A stretch of DNA of 47,691 nucleotides, from assembly GCA_036505795.1 (NCBI GenBank), contig DASXSU010000103.1, positions 1 through 47,691 on the forward strand. The letters are read 5' to 3'. The stretch's first letter is position 1; each line of letters starts with the position of its first letter. A program made the position numbers and the translations under genes. The notes under the pieces are model-generated. The model was given only the letters and a program-made list of their open reading frames with translations. It was not told the DNA's origin and made no database searches. Below, in pieces: positions 7,945 to 17,096 of this stretch. This DNA is from NS-11 sp036505795 (GTDB lineage Bacteria; Nitrospirota; Nitrospiria; Nitrospirales; NS-4).

Positions 7945-7973
7945 ATTGTAATCGCCGGCGTGGCGCTTGTCAA
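7945..7973 (-). promoter_or_regulatory. Near-consensus sigma70 promoter for prs-rplY-pth-ychF
   Basis: On the minus strand TTGACA (7968-7973) is followed after exactly 17 bases by TACAAT (7945-7950). The -35 box overlaps the ispE stop codon, so transcription restarts right at the end of the pil-ispE unit. The leader to the prs GTG is about 145 bases; I looked for a tRNA or a clear riboswitch in it and saw neither. Confidence 0.8.
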
Positions 7974-8875
7974 TTGACAGTACGCGGCGGGTCGTGCTGT
8001 CTACTCGTCCGCGTCATCCAGACTCGCCACCCTGGCACGGAACCCAGTGTATCCGCCGCTTGCTCGGCCGCCTGCTCCGATGAGAAGATGCCAAAGACGC
8101 TCGAACCGCTTCCACACAGCATAGCAGCCTCAGCGCCATGTCCCTGTAACTGCAAGCGCAGATCCCGGATCATCGGGTGGAGGCCCTCGATAACGGTCTG
8201 GAAATCGTTCTCGATCAGGGGAAGCCACTGATCCCATGAAACGGGAAAATCGGCAGGACTCACGGCAGGCCGCGAAGGGGGAGCCCCCCCCGGGCTGCGT
8301 CGAAACTCCACCAATTTTCCATACGCCCACGCCGTCGAAATGGCAATTCCGGGGTTCACCAGTACGAGCCACCGCTCACCCTTGATACGTAGCGATGTGA
8401 CCCGCTCACCGCGTCCTTCCACCAAGGCGGTCGGCGCGTAGAAGAAGAAGGGAACATCGCTGCCCAGTTCCTCGCCGATTTCCGCCATTTCCACCTGCGA
8501 CCATCCTGTCTCAAACAGCACAGCCAGGGCTTCAATAGTCGCCGCCGCGTCACTGCTGCCTCCGCCGACTCCTGCAGCCACGGGAAGGCGTTTCTGGAGT
8601 CGAATGTTCAGTCCTACGGATCGCTTCAGCCGATGCGACACGCATTGCGCGGCGCGATAGACCAGGTTCTCCGGCCCAAGCGACAGATCGGCCCCTTCGC
8701 AGGACAGTCGGATTTCCGATGAGCCGGAAACCTCCCCCGCCGAAATCGTGTCGGCAAGCTCAACTGTCTGCATCACAGATATCAGGTTGTGATAGCCGTC
8801 TGATCGTCGATCAAGGACGCGAAGCACGAGGTTGATTTTGCCGGGAGCCGACACTTCGACTCGCCGGCTACTCAT
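7970..8875 (-). CDS. ispE: 4-diphosphocytidyl-2-C-methyl-D-erythritol kinase
   Basis: IspE phosphorylates CDP-methylerythritol in the non-mevalonate isoprenoid pathway. From the ATG at 8875 the protein has 301 residues. The N-terminus VSAPGKINLVLRVLDRRSDGYHNL and the ATP-binding GHMP loop PVAAGVGGGSSDAA are diagnostic. The frame is open further upstream, but the ATG at 8875 has a strong Shine-Dalgarno (GAGGAGG) and matches the family start. It overlaps the end of pilR by eight bases. The ispE-prs neighbourhood is common, but the attachment to a pil operon is a local feature. Confidence 0.95.
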   Translation of the reverse strand: MSSRRVEVSAPGKINLVLRVLDRRSDGYHNLISVMQTVELADTISAGEVSGSSEIRLSCEGADLSLGPENLVYRAAQCVSHRLKRSVGLNIRLQKRLPVAAGVGGGSSDAAATIEALAVLFETGWSQVEMAEIGEELGSDVPFFFYAPTALVEGRGERVTSLRIKGERWLVLVNPGIAISTAWAYGKLVEFRRSPGGAPPSRPAVSPADFPVSWDQWLPLIENDFQTVIEGLHPMIRDLRLQLQGHGAEAAMLCGSGSSVFGIFSSEQAAEQAADTLGSVPGWRVWMTRTSRQHDPPRTVN

Positions 8876-10286
8876 CTGCCTCCTCTTCATCGCCAGGCTC
8901 TCCGGGACGCCCGATTCCATATTTGTCCAGGCGATAGCGGAAGGAACGGGCATTGAGTTTCAGCAACTGTGCGGCGTCTTTCTTGACGCCCGAGGTCCGC
9001 TCCAAGGCTTTCACAAGAAACTCACGTTCCAGCCCGTCCATGAGGTTTTCGAGGTCGAAGCCTTCTGCCGGGATCTCCGTAGGGACCACCGATCGTATCG
9101 GAGACGAGGGCCGCAGCCAGGGTTCCAAATCGGCACGTGAGATGGTTGGACCGATGACCAGCGCAACCGCCCGCTGCATGACATTTTCCAACTCGCGCAC
9201 ATTGCCCTTCCACTCGTGCTGCTGCAATCCTACCATCGCATCCGGCTCAATCGTCAGCGGTTTTTCGCTCTTTCTGCTGAAAATCGTGAGGAAGTGGTGA
9301 ACCAGCCCCGGGATATCCTCAGGGCGGCTCCGTAATGGGGGAAGGGTGATCGGAATGACCTCCAGTCGGTAGTACAAATCTTCCCGGAACAGGCCCTGTG
9401 CGACGGCCTTGCGAAGATCCTTGTTGGTCGCCGCGAGAATCCTGACGTTGACGCTGACATCCCGCGTTCCCCCGATGCGCCGAAACTCGCGCTCCTGAAT
9501 CACCCGCAACAACTTGACCTGAATAGCGGGAGAGGCTTCGCCGATCTCGTCCAGAAACAGTGTGCCTCCGTCGGCAACCTCAAACAAGCCTTCCTTGTTG
9601 GAGACGGCGCCGGTAAACGCTCCTTTCATGTGACCGAACAGTTCGCTTTCCAACAGAGTCTCCGGCAATGCCGCGCAGTTCACCGTCACAAAAGCTTCCT
9701 CCCGCCGGGGACTATGGTAATGAATGGCGCGCGCCACCAACTCTTTGCCCGTGCCGCTCTCGCCGCAGATCAAGACGGTGCTGTCGGTCTCGGCAACACG
9801 TCGCACCAGTGCAAACACCTTCTGCATGGGTTCACTGATGGCGATGATGTTCTCGAAACCGGCACGTTCCTTAAGTTCGCGTTTCAGTAAGAGGTTTTCG
9901 GCCGACAGCCGCTTGGCATCCAGAGCCTTGCGGACGGTGAGCTCGACATGGTCATTGTTGAACGGCTTTGTCAGGACATCATAGGCGCCTAATTTCATGG
10001 CTTCGACAGCGACATCAAGCGTGGCGAAGGCGGTCAGGATGACGACGACCGTCTCCGGGGAGATTTCCTTCGCCGTCTTCAGAACGTCGATCCCGCTGTA
10101 GGGACCGGGCATTTTCAAATCGGTAATGATCAGATCAAAAATCTCCGAGCCGATCAGAATAATACCCTGCTGACCGCTCTCAGCAACCACCACGCTGTGG
10201 CCCGCACGTCCAAGGACGGCGCTCAACACCTCTCGCATGCCGGGCTCATCGTCTATCAAGAGAATCCTGGCGGACGCTGAATTCAT
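8868..10286 (-). CDS. pilR: Sigma54-dependent response regulator, PilR type
   Basis: This is a 472-residue NtrC-family activator. The receiver domain spans residues 1-120 with the acidic pocket IDDE (11-14), the phospho-acceptor Asp56 in ITDLKMP and the conserved Lys in LTKPF. The AAA+ domain has Walker A GESGTGKE (175-182) and the sigma54-contact loop GAFTGA (222-227). The Fis-type helix-turn-helix lies at the end (AAQLLKLNARSFRYRL). It overlaps the pilS stop by four bases, forming a two-component pair after pilB and pilC, so it likely controls pilin or other sigma54 promoters. The sigma54-like site at 22275-22289 is a candidate target. Confidence 0.92.
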   Translation of the reverse strand: MNSASARILLIDDEPGMREVLSAVLGRAGHSVVVAESGQQGIILIGSEIFDLIITDLKMPGPYSGIDVLKTAKEISPETVVVILTAFATLDVAVEAMKLGAYDVLTKPFNNDHVELTVRKALDAKRLSAENLLLKRELKERAGFENIIAISEPMQKVFALVRRVAETDSTVLICGESGTGKELVARAIHYHSPRREEAFVTVNCAALPETLLESELFGHMKGAFTGAVSNKEGLFEVADGGTLFLDEIGEASPAIQVKLLRVIQEREFRRIGGTRDVSVNVRILAATNKDLRKAVAQGLFREDLYYRLEVIPITLPPLRSRPEDIPGLVHHFLTIFSRKSEKPLTIEPDAMVGLQQHEWKGNVRELENVMQRAVALVIGPTISRADLEPWLRPSSPIRSVVPTEIPAEGFDLENLMDGLEREFLVKALERTSGVKKDAAQLLKLNARSFRYRLDKYGIGRPGEPGDEEEADE

Positions 10287-11962
10287 CCGGAAATCTCAAG
10301 TTCCATGCGGTCGCCCGCCGGAATAAGCAGGCGGACCCGTGTTCCTTCGCCGCACACGCTGTCCACGTGGACGCTGCCGCCATGTTCATCCAACACCCGG
10401 TAGACTACGGACAGCCCAAGGCCCGTGCCTCCTTGCTTGGTGGTGAAGAACGGATAAAAGATTTTGCCCAGATGCTCCTCGGCAATGCCGACCCCATCGT
10501 CGGCGAACACAATTTCAATCGATTCGGCCTCCAGACCGCCGGACGCGATCGAGGTGCGCCGTGTCGACATCGTCAGCGTCCCGCCTTGCGGCATGGATTG
10601 GCACGCGTTGAGGCCCAGATTCCAACAGACCTGTCGCATATGATCCGCATCGACGGGCGCCGTGAGCGGGTCCGGACAGAGCTCACGAACAAAACGGATT
10701 CGGGAGTCATAGGGAGGGGTCTTCTCCAGCATCCGAACAGTCTCTTCGACGAGTGCATTGATATCACAGGATTGTAGATTGAGGCGCCGCGGCCGTGCGT
10801 AGAGCAGAAAGTCCGTGACGATCGCGTTCAACCGCTCTGTCTCCCGCAACGCGAGATCCAACAGCGGCCGGTTGGCATCCGCGGGGTGGAGGTCCTTGCG
10901 TAATACCTGAATCGCGCCGGACAGCGCCGCGAGCGGATTTCTGACTTCGTGAGCCATCCCGGCCGACATTTCTCCAATGGTGGCGAGCCACTGTTTGCGG
11001 CGCACCGCTTCCTCCATCTTCTTAAGAGGTGTGATGTCCTGGAACACCCCTACAACCCCCATTCGGACCCCCTGCAATTGCAACGGAGACAGGCTGAGGC
11101 CGAGAATAAACCCGGTGCCGTCCTTTCGCCGTCCCGTCTCCTCGAAACGCGAGGGACCGGTCGCGATGTCCAGGCCTTTCATACCCAGCGCGATCGGCCA
11201 CGAGAAAACGTCCCACCACAAAGAACCCTGAATAGCGCCCTTGGCATGACCGGTGATCTCCTCAGCCCTTCGGTTAAACGAGGTGATATGCCCTTGCTCA
11301 TCAGTGGTGAACACCCCGCTCTCGATGCTTTCCAGAATGCACCGGTGGAGTTCCTGAAATCCCACGAGCGCGCGAACCTTCTTTTCGAGGCGATCGCCGG
11401 TACGCTTCAATTTCTCGGCCAATGTGCCGGTCAGATAGCCGACCACGATGAACCCCATCACGTTGATCGAGAGCTTGGAGAGGATGTCTGTCGCGGTCAG
11501 TTGCGTCGGCGGCAACCAGGCCGGGGGCAGAAGGTAAGCGTAGGAGGATTGGTAGTACTGCAGGTCGACGATTCCGCCGTATAGGATTGCTGCAGCCGAG
11601 GCGGCGGCAAGCCCACCTGACCGCGATAGCAAGGCGCTGGCTGCCGTAATCGAGATAATATAGAGCAGCGCGAACGGACTCTCGACCCCGCCCGTGATCG
11701 ACATGAGCAGGGATTCAGAGAGAAGATCGATTCCAATCTGAACGTATGCAAACACCCTGAGCGCCTGACCGCCCTGAAGGCGGTTAATAAGCAGGCTATA
11801 GATAATCGTCAGCAGGTAGGTCGCAACGATGAGACTGTAATAAGCTGGAAGGCTGGACCCGGAATCACCCGGTTGGAGGTAGATCAGGACGCCGAGCGTC
11901 AGGGACACGAATGCGACCCTGAGGCCCATCACCCATTTGAGCTTCAGGCGGAGAACGTCCAT
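10283..11962 (-). CDS. pilS: Sensor histidine kinase, PilS type
   Basis: The protein has 559 residues. The first ~190 residues contain six hydrophobic segments, as in PilS. A PAS domain follows (about 215-330: ESIESGVFTTDEQGHITSFNRRAEEITG). The HisKA motif GEMSAGMAHEVRNPLAALSG carries the phospho-accepting His. The ATPase domain shows the N box WNLGLNACQSM, the G1 box FADDGVGI, the F box FYPFFTTK and the G2 box GGTGLGLS. It acts in the inner membrane and phosphorylates the adjacent PilR. The start at 11962 lies 19 bases after pilC. Confidence 0.92.
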   Translation of the reverse strand: MDVLRLKLKWVMGLRVAFVSLTLGVLIYLQPGDSGSSLPAYYSLIVATYLLTIIYSLLINRLQGGQALRVFAYVQIGIDLLSESLLMSITGGVESPFALLYIISITAASALLSRSGGLAAASAAAILYGGIVDLQYYQSSYAYLLPPAWLPPTQLTATDILSKLSINVMGFIVVGYLTGTLAEKLKRTGDRLEKKVRALVGFQELHRCILESIESGVFTTDEQGHITSFNRRAEEITGHAKGAIQGSLWWDVFSWPIALGMKGLDIATGPSRFEETGRRKDGTGFILGLSLSPLQLQGVRMGVVGVFQDITPLKKMEEAVRRKQWLATIGEMSAGMAHEVRNPLAALSGAIQVLRKDLHPADANRPLLDLALRETERLNAIVTDFLLYARPRRLNLQSCDINALVEETVRMLEKTPPYDSRIRFVRELCPDPLTAPVDADHMRQVCWNLGLNACQSMPQGGTLTMSTRRTSIASGGLEAESIEIVFADDGVGIAEEHLGKIFYPFFTTKQGGTGLGLSVVYRVLDEHGGSVHVDSVCGEGTRVRLLIPAGDRMELEISG

Positions 11963-11981
11963 GCGTCAGATGGATATGAAA

Positions 11982-13184
11982 TTAGCCGATCGCGGATGCC
12001 ATCTTAAAGATCGGGAGGTACATGGCGATCACGATAAATCCAATCACGGTCCCTAAGAACACCATGAGGGCCGGTTCCAGGAGTGAGGTCAGCATCGCGA
12101 CAGCGGTATCCACCTCGTCGTCATAGAAGTCCGCAATCTTCGAGAGCATCGCATCCAACGCGCCTGTGGCCTCTCCGACCGAGATCATCTGGACCACCAT
12201 GGGAGGAAAAACGCCGGTCTTGCCGATAGGCTCGGCCAGCGTTTTCCCTTCGCCGACGCTTGTGCGAGCAGCCAAAATGGCGTTTTCCACGACCACATTT
12301 CCGGCTGTACGGGCCACGATTTCCAAGCTGTCCATGATCGGGACGCCGCTTTGGATCAGGGTGCCGAACGTGCGGGTAAAGCGGGCGACGGCAATCTTCC
12401 GAATCAAATCGCCGATCACCGGCATTTTGAGAGACAAGCCGTCGATTTTTAGTCGTCCCGCGGGCGTATCGTAGTACCGCTTCAGCAACCACACCCCGAC
12501 CCCTGCAGCGATTGCCATGAAGATGATATATTTTTGCATCAAGTTGCTGAGATCGATCACCAACTGGGTCAAGGCCGGCAGCGATCCCCCAAAATCTGCG
12601 AACATCTTCGCAAAAATCGGAATCACCCAGATCAACAGCACCGAGACGACGATGATGGCGACCGCCACAATCGCAGCCGGATAGACCATCGCCGATTTGA
12701 TCTGCGCCTTGAGCTTGGCCGCCTTTTCCATCTGCTTGGCGAGACGCTGGAGAATCGTGTCCAACATACCGCCGGCCTCACCGGCGCGCACCATATTGGA
12801 ATACAAACTGTCGAAGACCTTCGGATGCTTCTTGAGAGCATCGGCATACGTTGCGCCGGCCTCGACGTCCAGCTTCACCTCATTCAAGAGCTTACCCAAC
12901 GTCTTGTTGTCCGCTTGCGCAGACAGAATCTCCAGACATTGGACGAGCGGGAGCCCGGCGTCGATCATCGTCGCGAACTGTCGGGTGAATATCACGAGAT
13001 CTTTGTCGGTGATCTTTTGTTTTTTTTCACCGAATGCCTTGGTCTTCTTTTTTTCTTCGATGGTGGCAACGGTAATGCCCTGAGATCGGAGCTGGCCAAT
13101 GGCGGCATCCCTATCGGCGGCATTCAACTCGCCTCTGGCGGTTTGGCCTCCTACGCCCCTTCCGGCATACGCAAAGACTGGCAT
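11982..13184 (-). CDS. pilC: Type IV pilus inner-membrane platform protein PilC
   Basis: The protein has 400 residues, the normal length. The N-terminus MPVFAYAGRGVGGQTARGELNAADRDAAIGQLR region is the cytoplasmic PilC/GspF entry. There are two T2SSF repeats, one with VIFTRQFATMIDAGLPLVQCL and one with ARFTRTFGTLIQSGVPIMDSL, each followed by a membrane helix; a last helix lies at VFLGTVIGFIVIAMYLPIF. PilC couples the PilB ATPase to pilin extraction from the membrane. It follows pilB by 31 bases. Confidence 0.95.
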   Translation of the reverse strand: MPVFAYAGRGVGGQTARGELNAADRDAAIGQLRSQGITVATIEEKKKTKAFGEKKQKITDKDLVIFTRQFATMIDAGLPLVQCLEILSAQADNKTLGKLLNEVKLDVEAGATYADALKKHPKVFDSLYSNMVRAGEAGGMLDTILQRLAKQMEKAAKLKAQIKSAMVYPAAIVAVAIIVVSVLLIWVIPIFAKMFADFGGSLPALTQLVIDLSNLMQKYIIFMAIAAGVGVWLLKRYYDTPAGRLKIDGLSLKMPVIGDLIRKIAVARFTRTFGTLIQSGVPIMDSLEIVARTAGNVVVENAILAARTSVGEGKTLAEPIGKTGVFPPMVVQMISVGEATGALDAMLSKIADFYDDEVDTAVAMLTSLLEPALMVFLGTVIGFIVIAMYLPIFKMASAIG

Positions 13185-13215
13185 ACATTCACCTCACTTC
13201 GTAAATCAGTCGCGG

Positions 13216-15054
13216 CTAATCAGCGACGGTGCAACTCTCAACCTCCGAGATCGTCGTGATCCCCTCCGCAATCTTTGTCAGCCCGCTCATGCGCAGGGTT
13301 TTCACGCCATCCTCGATTGACAACTTTTTGATTTCATCTGTCGACGCGCCTTGCAGGATCCCGGTCCGAATCCGATCGCTGATGGTCAGCACTTGGTACA
13401 AAGCGACCCGGCCCTTGTATCCGGTCTTGTTGCACACGGCGCACCCCAAGCCTTTGTGCGGTTTCGCCGTGGCGATCTCATCTTCATTCATTCCGGCTTT
13501 TCTCAGCACCTCGGGGGTAACTTCGGCATCCACAACTTTGCAGTCCTTACAAATCCGGCGCGCGAGGCGCTGCGCAATAATCAGCACGACCGAACTGGCA
13601 ACCAGGAACGGCTCAATCCCCATATTGAGGAGCCGGTTGATGGTGGAGGGCGCATCGTTCGTATGCAACGAGGCCAACACCAAGTGACCGGTGAGGGCCG
13701 ATTTCACTCCGATTTCGCCCGTCTCATAATCGCGAATCTCCCCGATCATGATGATATCCGGGTCCTGACGGAGAAACGCCTTCAGAGCGGCCGAAAATGT
13801 GAAGCCGATATCGCCATGCACCTGGACCTGATTGATGCCCATGAAGTTGAATTCGACCGGATCTTCCGCCGTGCAGATGTTGACCGCCGGGGTGTTGAGA
13901 GCCTGGAGCGCCGAATACAGCGTCGTGGTCTTACCACTGCCGGTCGGACCCGTGACGAGGATCATCCCAAAGGGGGCCGCGAGGGCGGCTTTCAACGCGA
14001 TGCGTTGTTGTTCTTCCAAGCCGAGTTTCGTCATGTCTAATTGAACATTGGCCTTGTCCAACACCCGGAGGACCGCCTTCTCGCCGAAGAGCGTCGGCAT
14101 GACCGAAACTCGAAAGTCGACGTCGCGCTTCGCCCCGAGCTTCAACTTAATGCGCCCGTCTTGGGGTAGACGCCGCTCGGCGATGTCGAGTTTCGCCATG
14201 ATTTTGATCCGCGACACCATGGCGTTTTTTACTTTCAACGGAAGATTCATCACCGTCATCATGTTCCCGTCGAGACGGTAGCGGACGCGAAAGACGGTCT
14301 CATAGGGCTCGATGTGGATATCACTTGACCCGGTTTTCAGCGCATTGACGAGAATGCCGTTGACCAACTTGACGATAGGAGCCTCAACGACGCCGGTGGC
14401 ATAGCCGCCTTGCTCCGGGGCATCTTCCGCAACCTCCACCGAATCCAGGACATCGCCGACGGTCTTGTCAAAATCCTCCACGTTGAGCGTCGCGCCTTCA
14501 TCATGAACACCGACCTCGTTGGCGGAATCCAAATCATTGATCGTATAGTCTTTGATCTCCAGCAACTTCGAATTCTCCGCTGCCTGCGCGTCGTCGTGAA
14601 CGGCTTGGGCCTGACCGATTCCATAGTATCTGTGGATGGCTTCGAGCAGGGCCGATTCACTCGCGATCACCGGTTGGATCGAATAGTTGGTTCGAAATTT
14701 GAGATCGTCAAGACCGAAGACGTTGGTCGGATCCGCCATTGCCACGGTCAGGGTCGAGCCAACCCGCTTCAGCGGTACGACCATGTGTTTCTTGACCAAC
14801 TCGACCGGTACGAGTTTGATGATCGACGGATCGATCGCCTGGTGGGTCTTCAGATTGATCGACGGGACTCGATATTGTTGGGCGAGAAAATCCAGGAGCT
14901 TCTCTTCCTCGATCAGGCCCATCTTGACCAGCGTGCTACCCAACTGGCCGCTCCCTTTTTGCCTTTGAATCGCGATGGCCTCCTTCAATTGCTGTTCGCT
15001 GATGAGCTTAGCGCCCACCAGAAGCTTGCCTATCCTATCGACGGTTATAGCCAT
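13216..15054 (-). CDS. pilB: Type IV pilus assembly ATPase PilB
   Basis: The hexameric ATPase powers pilus extension from the cytoplasm. The protein has 612 residues, slightly longer than typical. The N-terminal MshEN-type domain covers about 1-160 (LLVGAKLISEQQLKEAI). The ATPase core has Walker A GPTGSGKTTTLYSAL, the Asp box, Walker B IIMIGEIRDYETGEIG and the His box TGHLVLASLHTNDAP. A zinc site is visible in CKDCK...CAVCNKTGY. The extra length is an acidic insert near residues 165-210. It is first in pilB-pilC-pilS-pilR-ispE. Confidence 0.95.
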   Translation of the reverse strand: MAITVDRIGKLLVGAKLISEQQLKEAIAIQRQKGSGQLGSTLVKMGLIEEEKLLDFLAQQYRVPSINLKTHQAIDPSIIKLVPVELVKKHMVVPLKRVGSTLTVAMADPTNVFGLDDLKFRTNYSIQPVIASESALLEAIHRYYGIGQAQAVHDDAQAAENSKLLEIKDYTINDLDSANEVGVHDEGATLNVEDFDKTVGDVLDSVEVAEDAPEQGGYATGVVEAPIVKLVNGILVNALKTGSSDIHIEPYETVFRVRYRLDGNMMTVMNLPLKVKNAMVSRIKIMAKLDIAERRLPQDGRIKLKLGAKRDVDFRVSVMPTLFGEKAVLRVLDKANVQLDMTKLGLEEQQRIALKAALAAPFGMILVTGPTGSGKTTTLYSALQALNTPAVNICTAEDPVEFNFMGINQVQVHGDIGFTFSAALKAFLRQDPDIIMIGEIRDYETGEIGVKSALTGHLVLASLHTNDAPSTINRLLNMGIEPFLVASSVVLIIAQRLARRICKDCKVVDAEVTPEVLRKAGMNEDEIATAKPHKGLGCAVCNKTGYKGRVALYQVLTISDRIRTGILQGASTDEIKKLSIEDGVKTLRMSGLTKIAEGITTISEVESCTVAD

Positions 15055-15157
15055 CCGTGCTTTCGATCTCTTGGTGGTGCGACGAAAGGAAACGCAATTC
15101 AGCTGTTCCGACGCAAGTCCACGACTTTAATAGGGTTGAATACCTATCCGTCTCAAA

Positions 15158-15186
15158 AGTCTAGGACTTTATCGAGGCATTGTCAA
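15158..15186 (-). promoter_or_regulatory. Candidate sigma70 promoter of the pilB operon
   Basis: On the minus strand a perfect TTGACA (15181-15186) is followed after 17 bases by TAGACT (15158-15163). The predicted leader to the pilB ATG is about 97 bases. It lies in the 195-base gap between pgsA and pilB. I saw no sigma54-type element here. Confidence 0.6.
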
Positions 15187-15249
15187 TTTTTGACCCTACA
15201 TATTTTTATGGGTCTAGGGAAACGGACTTGCGAGAGATGTGGCGGGACG

Positions 15250-15786
15250 TCACACAATATCGGGATTATAGGCGCGGATGCCGCGAAACACGTACTGAAG
15301 CCCGGAAATAACAGTAAGTATGAGCATCGCAATCACCAGCGGCATTAGAATCTTCGTGTCCCCCTGAAGATAGCTCAACAGAAGAACCAAGGCGAGATAG
15401 AGGAGCTGGGTGAGCGTGGTGGCTTTTCCAAGCACTGTCGGTATCACATGGATGGGCGTTTGGGTGATGTACAGAAGCAGTGTGCCGGTGACAATGATGA
15501 GGTCGCGACTCAAAACGATAATAACAACCCAGACGGGCACGAGCTGCAAGATGGCAAGGGTCACAAACGCCGACGTCAACAGCAACTTATCTGCGAACGG
15601 ATCAAGGTAGGCCCCCAATTTGGTACGCTGGTTGGCCATACGGGCAATGACACCGTCGAGAATATCCGTCACGCCGGCGACAATGAGCGCCAGCAAGGCC
15701 TGGCCGTAGCGCCCGTAGATCAGGAAACCAAGAAAAAATGGGATAAGGAGGATGCGGAAAACGGTCAGCGAATTGGGTAGATTCAT
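15250..15786 (-). CDS. pgsA: CDP-diacylglycerol--glycerol-3-phosphate 3-phosphatidyltransferase
   Basis: PgsA makes phosphatidylglycerol phosphate, the committed step to PG and cardiolipin, in the inner membrane. The protein has 178 residues. The CDP-alcohol phosphotransferase motif is complete: DILDGVIAR, then GAYLDPFAD, giving all catalytic Asp residues. Four to five hydrophobic helices are visible. A strong AGGAGG Shine-Dalgarno precedes the ATG at 15786, and a consensus promoter lies upstream. The gene stands alone between the pil operon and the divergent sulfur-carrier operon. Confidence 0.94.
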   Translation of the reverse strand: MNLPNSLTVFRILLIPFFLGFLIYGRYGQALLALIVAGVTDILDGVIARMANQRTKLGAYLDPFADKLLLTSAFVTLAILQLVPVWVVIIVLSRDLIIVTGTLLLYITQTPIHVIPTVLGKATTLTQLLYLALVLLLSYLQGDTKILMPLVIAMLILTVISGLQYVFRGIRAYNPDIV

Positions 15787-15828
15787 GACCTCCTAGGGGA
15801 AATGGAGCGAAGCCGGGAGAAGTCCAAA

Positions 15829-15857
15829 ATTATAGAAAATACGGGCGCCTATGTCAA
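15829..15857 (-). promoter_or_regulatory. Full-consensus sigma70 promoter of pgsA
   Basis: On the minus strand TTGACA (15852-15857), a 17-base spacer and TATAAT (15829-15834) match the sigma70 consensus at all twelve positions. It drives pgsA, with a leader of about 37 bases. It lies next to the divergent thiS-like promoter. Confidence 0.85.
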
Positions 15858-15875
15858 CGCGAGGGGCCGGGTTTG

Positions 15876-15905
15876 TTGACAACGATGGTCGTTCTTGGCT
15901 AAAGT
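15876..15905 (+). promoter_or_regulatory. Candidate sigma70 promoter of the sulfur-carrier operon
   Basis: TTGACA (15876-15881) is followed after 18 bases by TAAAGT (15900-15905). The leader to the ATG at 15952 is about 40 bases. The two divergent -35 boxes (this and pgsA) are less than 20 bases apart, so polymerase binding may compete. Confidence 0.6.
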
Positions 15906-15951
15906 CAACAACCAAACTCATTTCTGAAACTCACTCACGGATAATGTCTGA

Positions 15952-16155
15952 ATGCGGGTGATTATCAACGGAAAGCCCGAGGAGGTCACGGGCAGCACGG
16001 TGCTCGAGATATTGAAGGCCAAGGATGTCGCCCCCCAGATGGTGGCGGTCGAATTGAACTCCAAGATGCTCGAACGAGACGAATTGGCCAGCACGACCCT
16101 GAAAGAGGGTGACGCCCTTGAACTGCTCTTCTACATGGGGGGAGGCGCAGAGTGA
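15952..16155 (+). CDS. ThiS/MoaD-like ubiquitin-fold sulfur carrier with Gly-Gly-Gly-Ala-Glu C-terminus
   Basis: The protein has 67 residues with a ThiS-like beta-grasp pattern (MRVIINGK...VTGSTVLEILK...VAVELNSKMLERDE...LKEGDALELLFYMGGG). The activated glycine of such carriers is normally the last residue. Here two residues (Ala66, Glu67) follow GGG (63-65), so the carrier must be trimmed before activation, as known for HcyS and QbsE type carriers. The two codons overlap the next gene's GTGA start. The Shine-Dalgarno is weak (CACGGA). Neighbours are a cysteine synthase and an E1-like enzyme; no thiG, thiH or other thiamin gene is present, so a role in amino-acid sulfur transfer is more likely than thiamin synthesis. 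Confidence 0.88.
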   Translation: MRVIINGKPEEVTGSTVLEILKAKDVAPQMVAVELNSKMLERDELASTTLKEGDALELLFYMGGGAE

Positions 16156-17078
16156 ACCTTCGACATAACTCCGTCACGGAGCTCATCGGGCGCACGCCCT
16201 TGATCCGATTGAGTCGCCTGTCGAAGGAAGGCAGCGCGACGATCTATGCCAAAGCGGAACACTTCAACCCCGGTGGCTCGGTCAAAGACCGGATCTGCCT
16301 GAATATGATCGACGACGCCGAACGACAAGGAAGGATCAAACCCGGCGGGACTCTTGTCGAGGCGACCAGCGGCAACACCGGTATCGGTCTCGCTCTCATC
16401 TGCGCCATTCGGGGCTATAAACTCATTCTCGTTATGCCGGAGAGCATGAGCATGGAGCGGGCGAGTTTGCTGTCGTCATACGGCGCCCAGCTTGTCCTCA
16501 CGGCCGCCTGGGAGGGGATGAAAGGCTCTATCAAAGAGGCGGAAGCCTTGGTGGCGGCCAACCCCGACTATTTCATGCCGGATCAGTTTTCGAATCCGGC
16601 GAACCCGGCGATGCACCGCAAGACCACGGGTCCGGAGATCTGGGAGGCCATGGAAGGCCGGTTCGATGCCTTCGTCACAGCGGTCGGCACCGGCGGGACC
16701 ATCACCGGCTGCGGCGAGGTCTTCAAGGAGCACAACCCCAAAATCAGGGTGCTCGCTGTTGAGCCGGCGGGATCTCCCGTTCTTTCCGGAGGAGATCCGG
16801 GGCCCCATCGCATTCAAGGGATCGGAGCCGGTTTCATCCCCAAGGTCCTAAACAGATCGCTATTGGACGGGGTCTTGACGGTGACCGACGATGAGGCCTA
16901 TCAAACCGCCAAGCTTCTCGCGAAGAAGGAAGGGCTGCTGGTGGGGATCTCGTCCGGCGCCAACGTTGCAGCGGCGCAAAAAGTGGCGGCGGAGTTAGGA
17001 CCTGATAAGAATGTTGTGACCGTGTTATGCGATACCGGCGAACGCTACATCAGTATTGAAAAATACTTTAACATTTAG
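16152..17078 (+). CDS. cysM: PLP-dependent cysteine synthase (CysK/CysM family)
   Basis: The protein has 308 residues from a GTG that overlaps the preceding stop by four bases. The PLP lysine is Lys45 in GGSVKDR, and the phosphate loop is SGNTG (73-77). GTGGTITG and the C-terminal GERYIS segment complete a fold-type II beta-replacing enzyme. The family joins sulfide or a protein thiocarboxylate to an O-activated serine. The setting, with two sulfur carriers, two E1 enzymes and a JAMM peptidase, points to the CysM type that uses carrier thiocarboxylate and O-phosphoserine. Sequence alone cannot separate it from a sulfide-using CysK. Confidence 0.92.
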   Translation: MNLRHNSVTELIGRTPLIRLSRLSKEGSATIYAKAEHFNPGGSVKDRICLNMIDDAERQGRIKPGGTLVEATSGNTGIGLALICAIRGYKLILVMPESMSMERASLLSSYGAQLVLTAAWEGMKGSIKEAEALVAANPDYFMPDQFSNPANPAMHRKTTGPEIWEAMEGRFDAFVTAVGTGGTITGCGEVFKEHNPKIRVLAVEPAGSPVLSGGDPGPHRIQGIGAGFIPKVLNRSLLDGVLTVTDDEAYQTAKLLAKKEGLLVGISSGANVAAAQKVAAELGPDKNVVTVLCDTGERYISIEKYFNI

Positions 17079-17096
17079 GACCTTTGCGGAAATCCC

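Noticed and set aside
14410..15348. Plus-strand open frame of 312 codons opposite pilB
   Set aside because: It is a mirror of the PilB coding pattern and runs through the pilB promoter region into pgsA.
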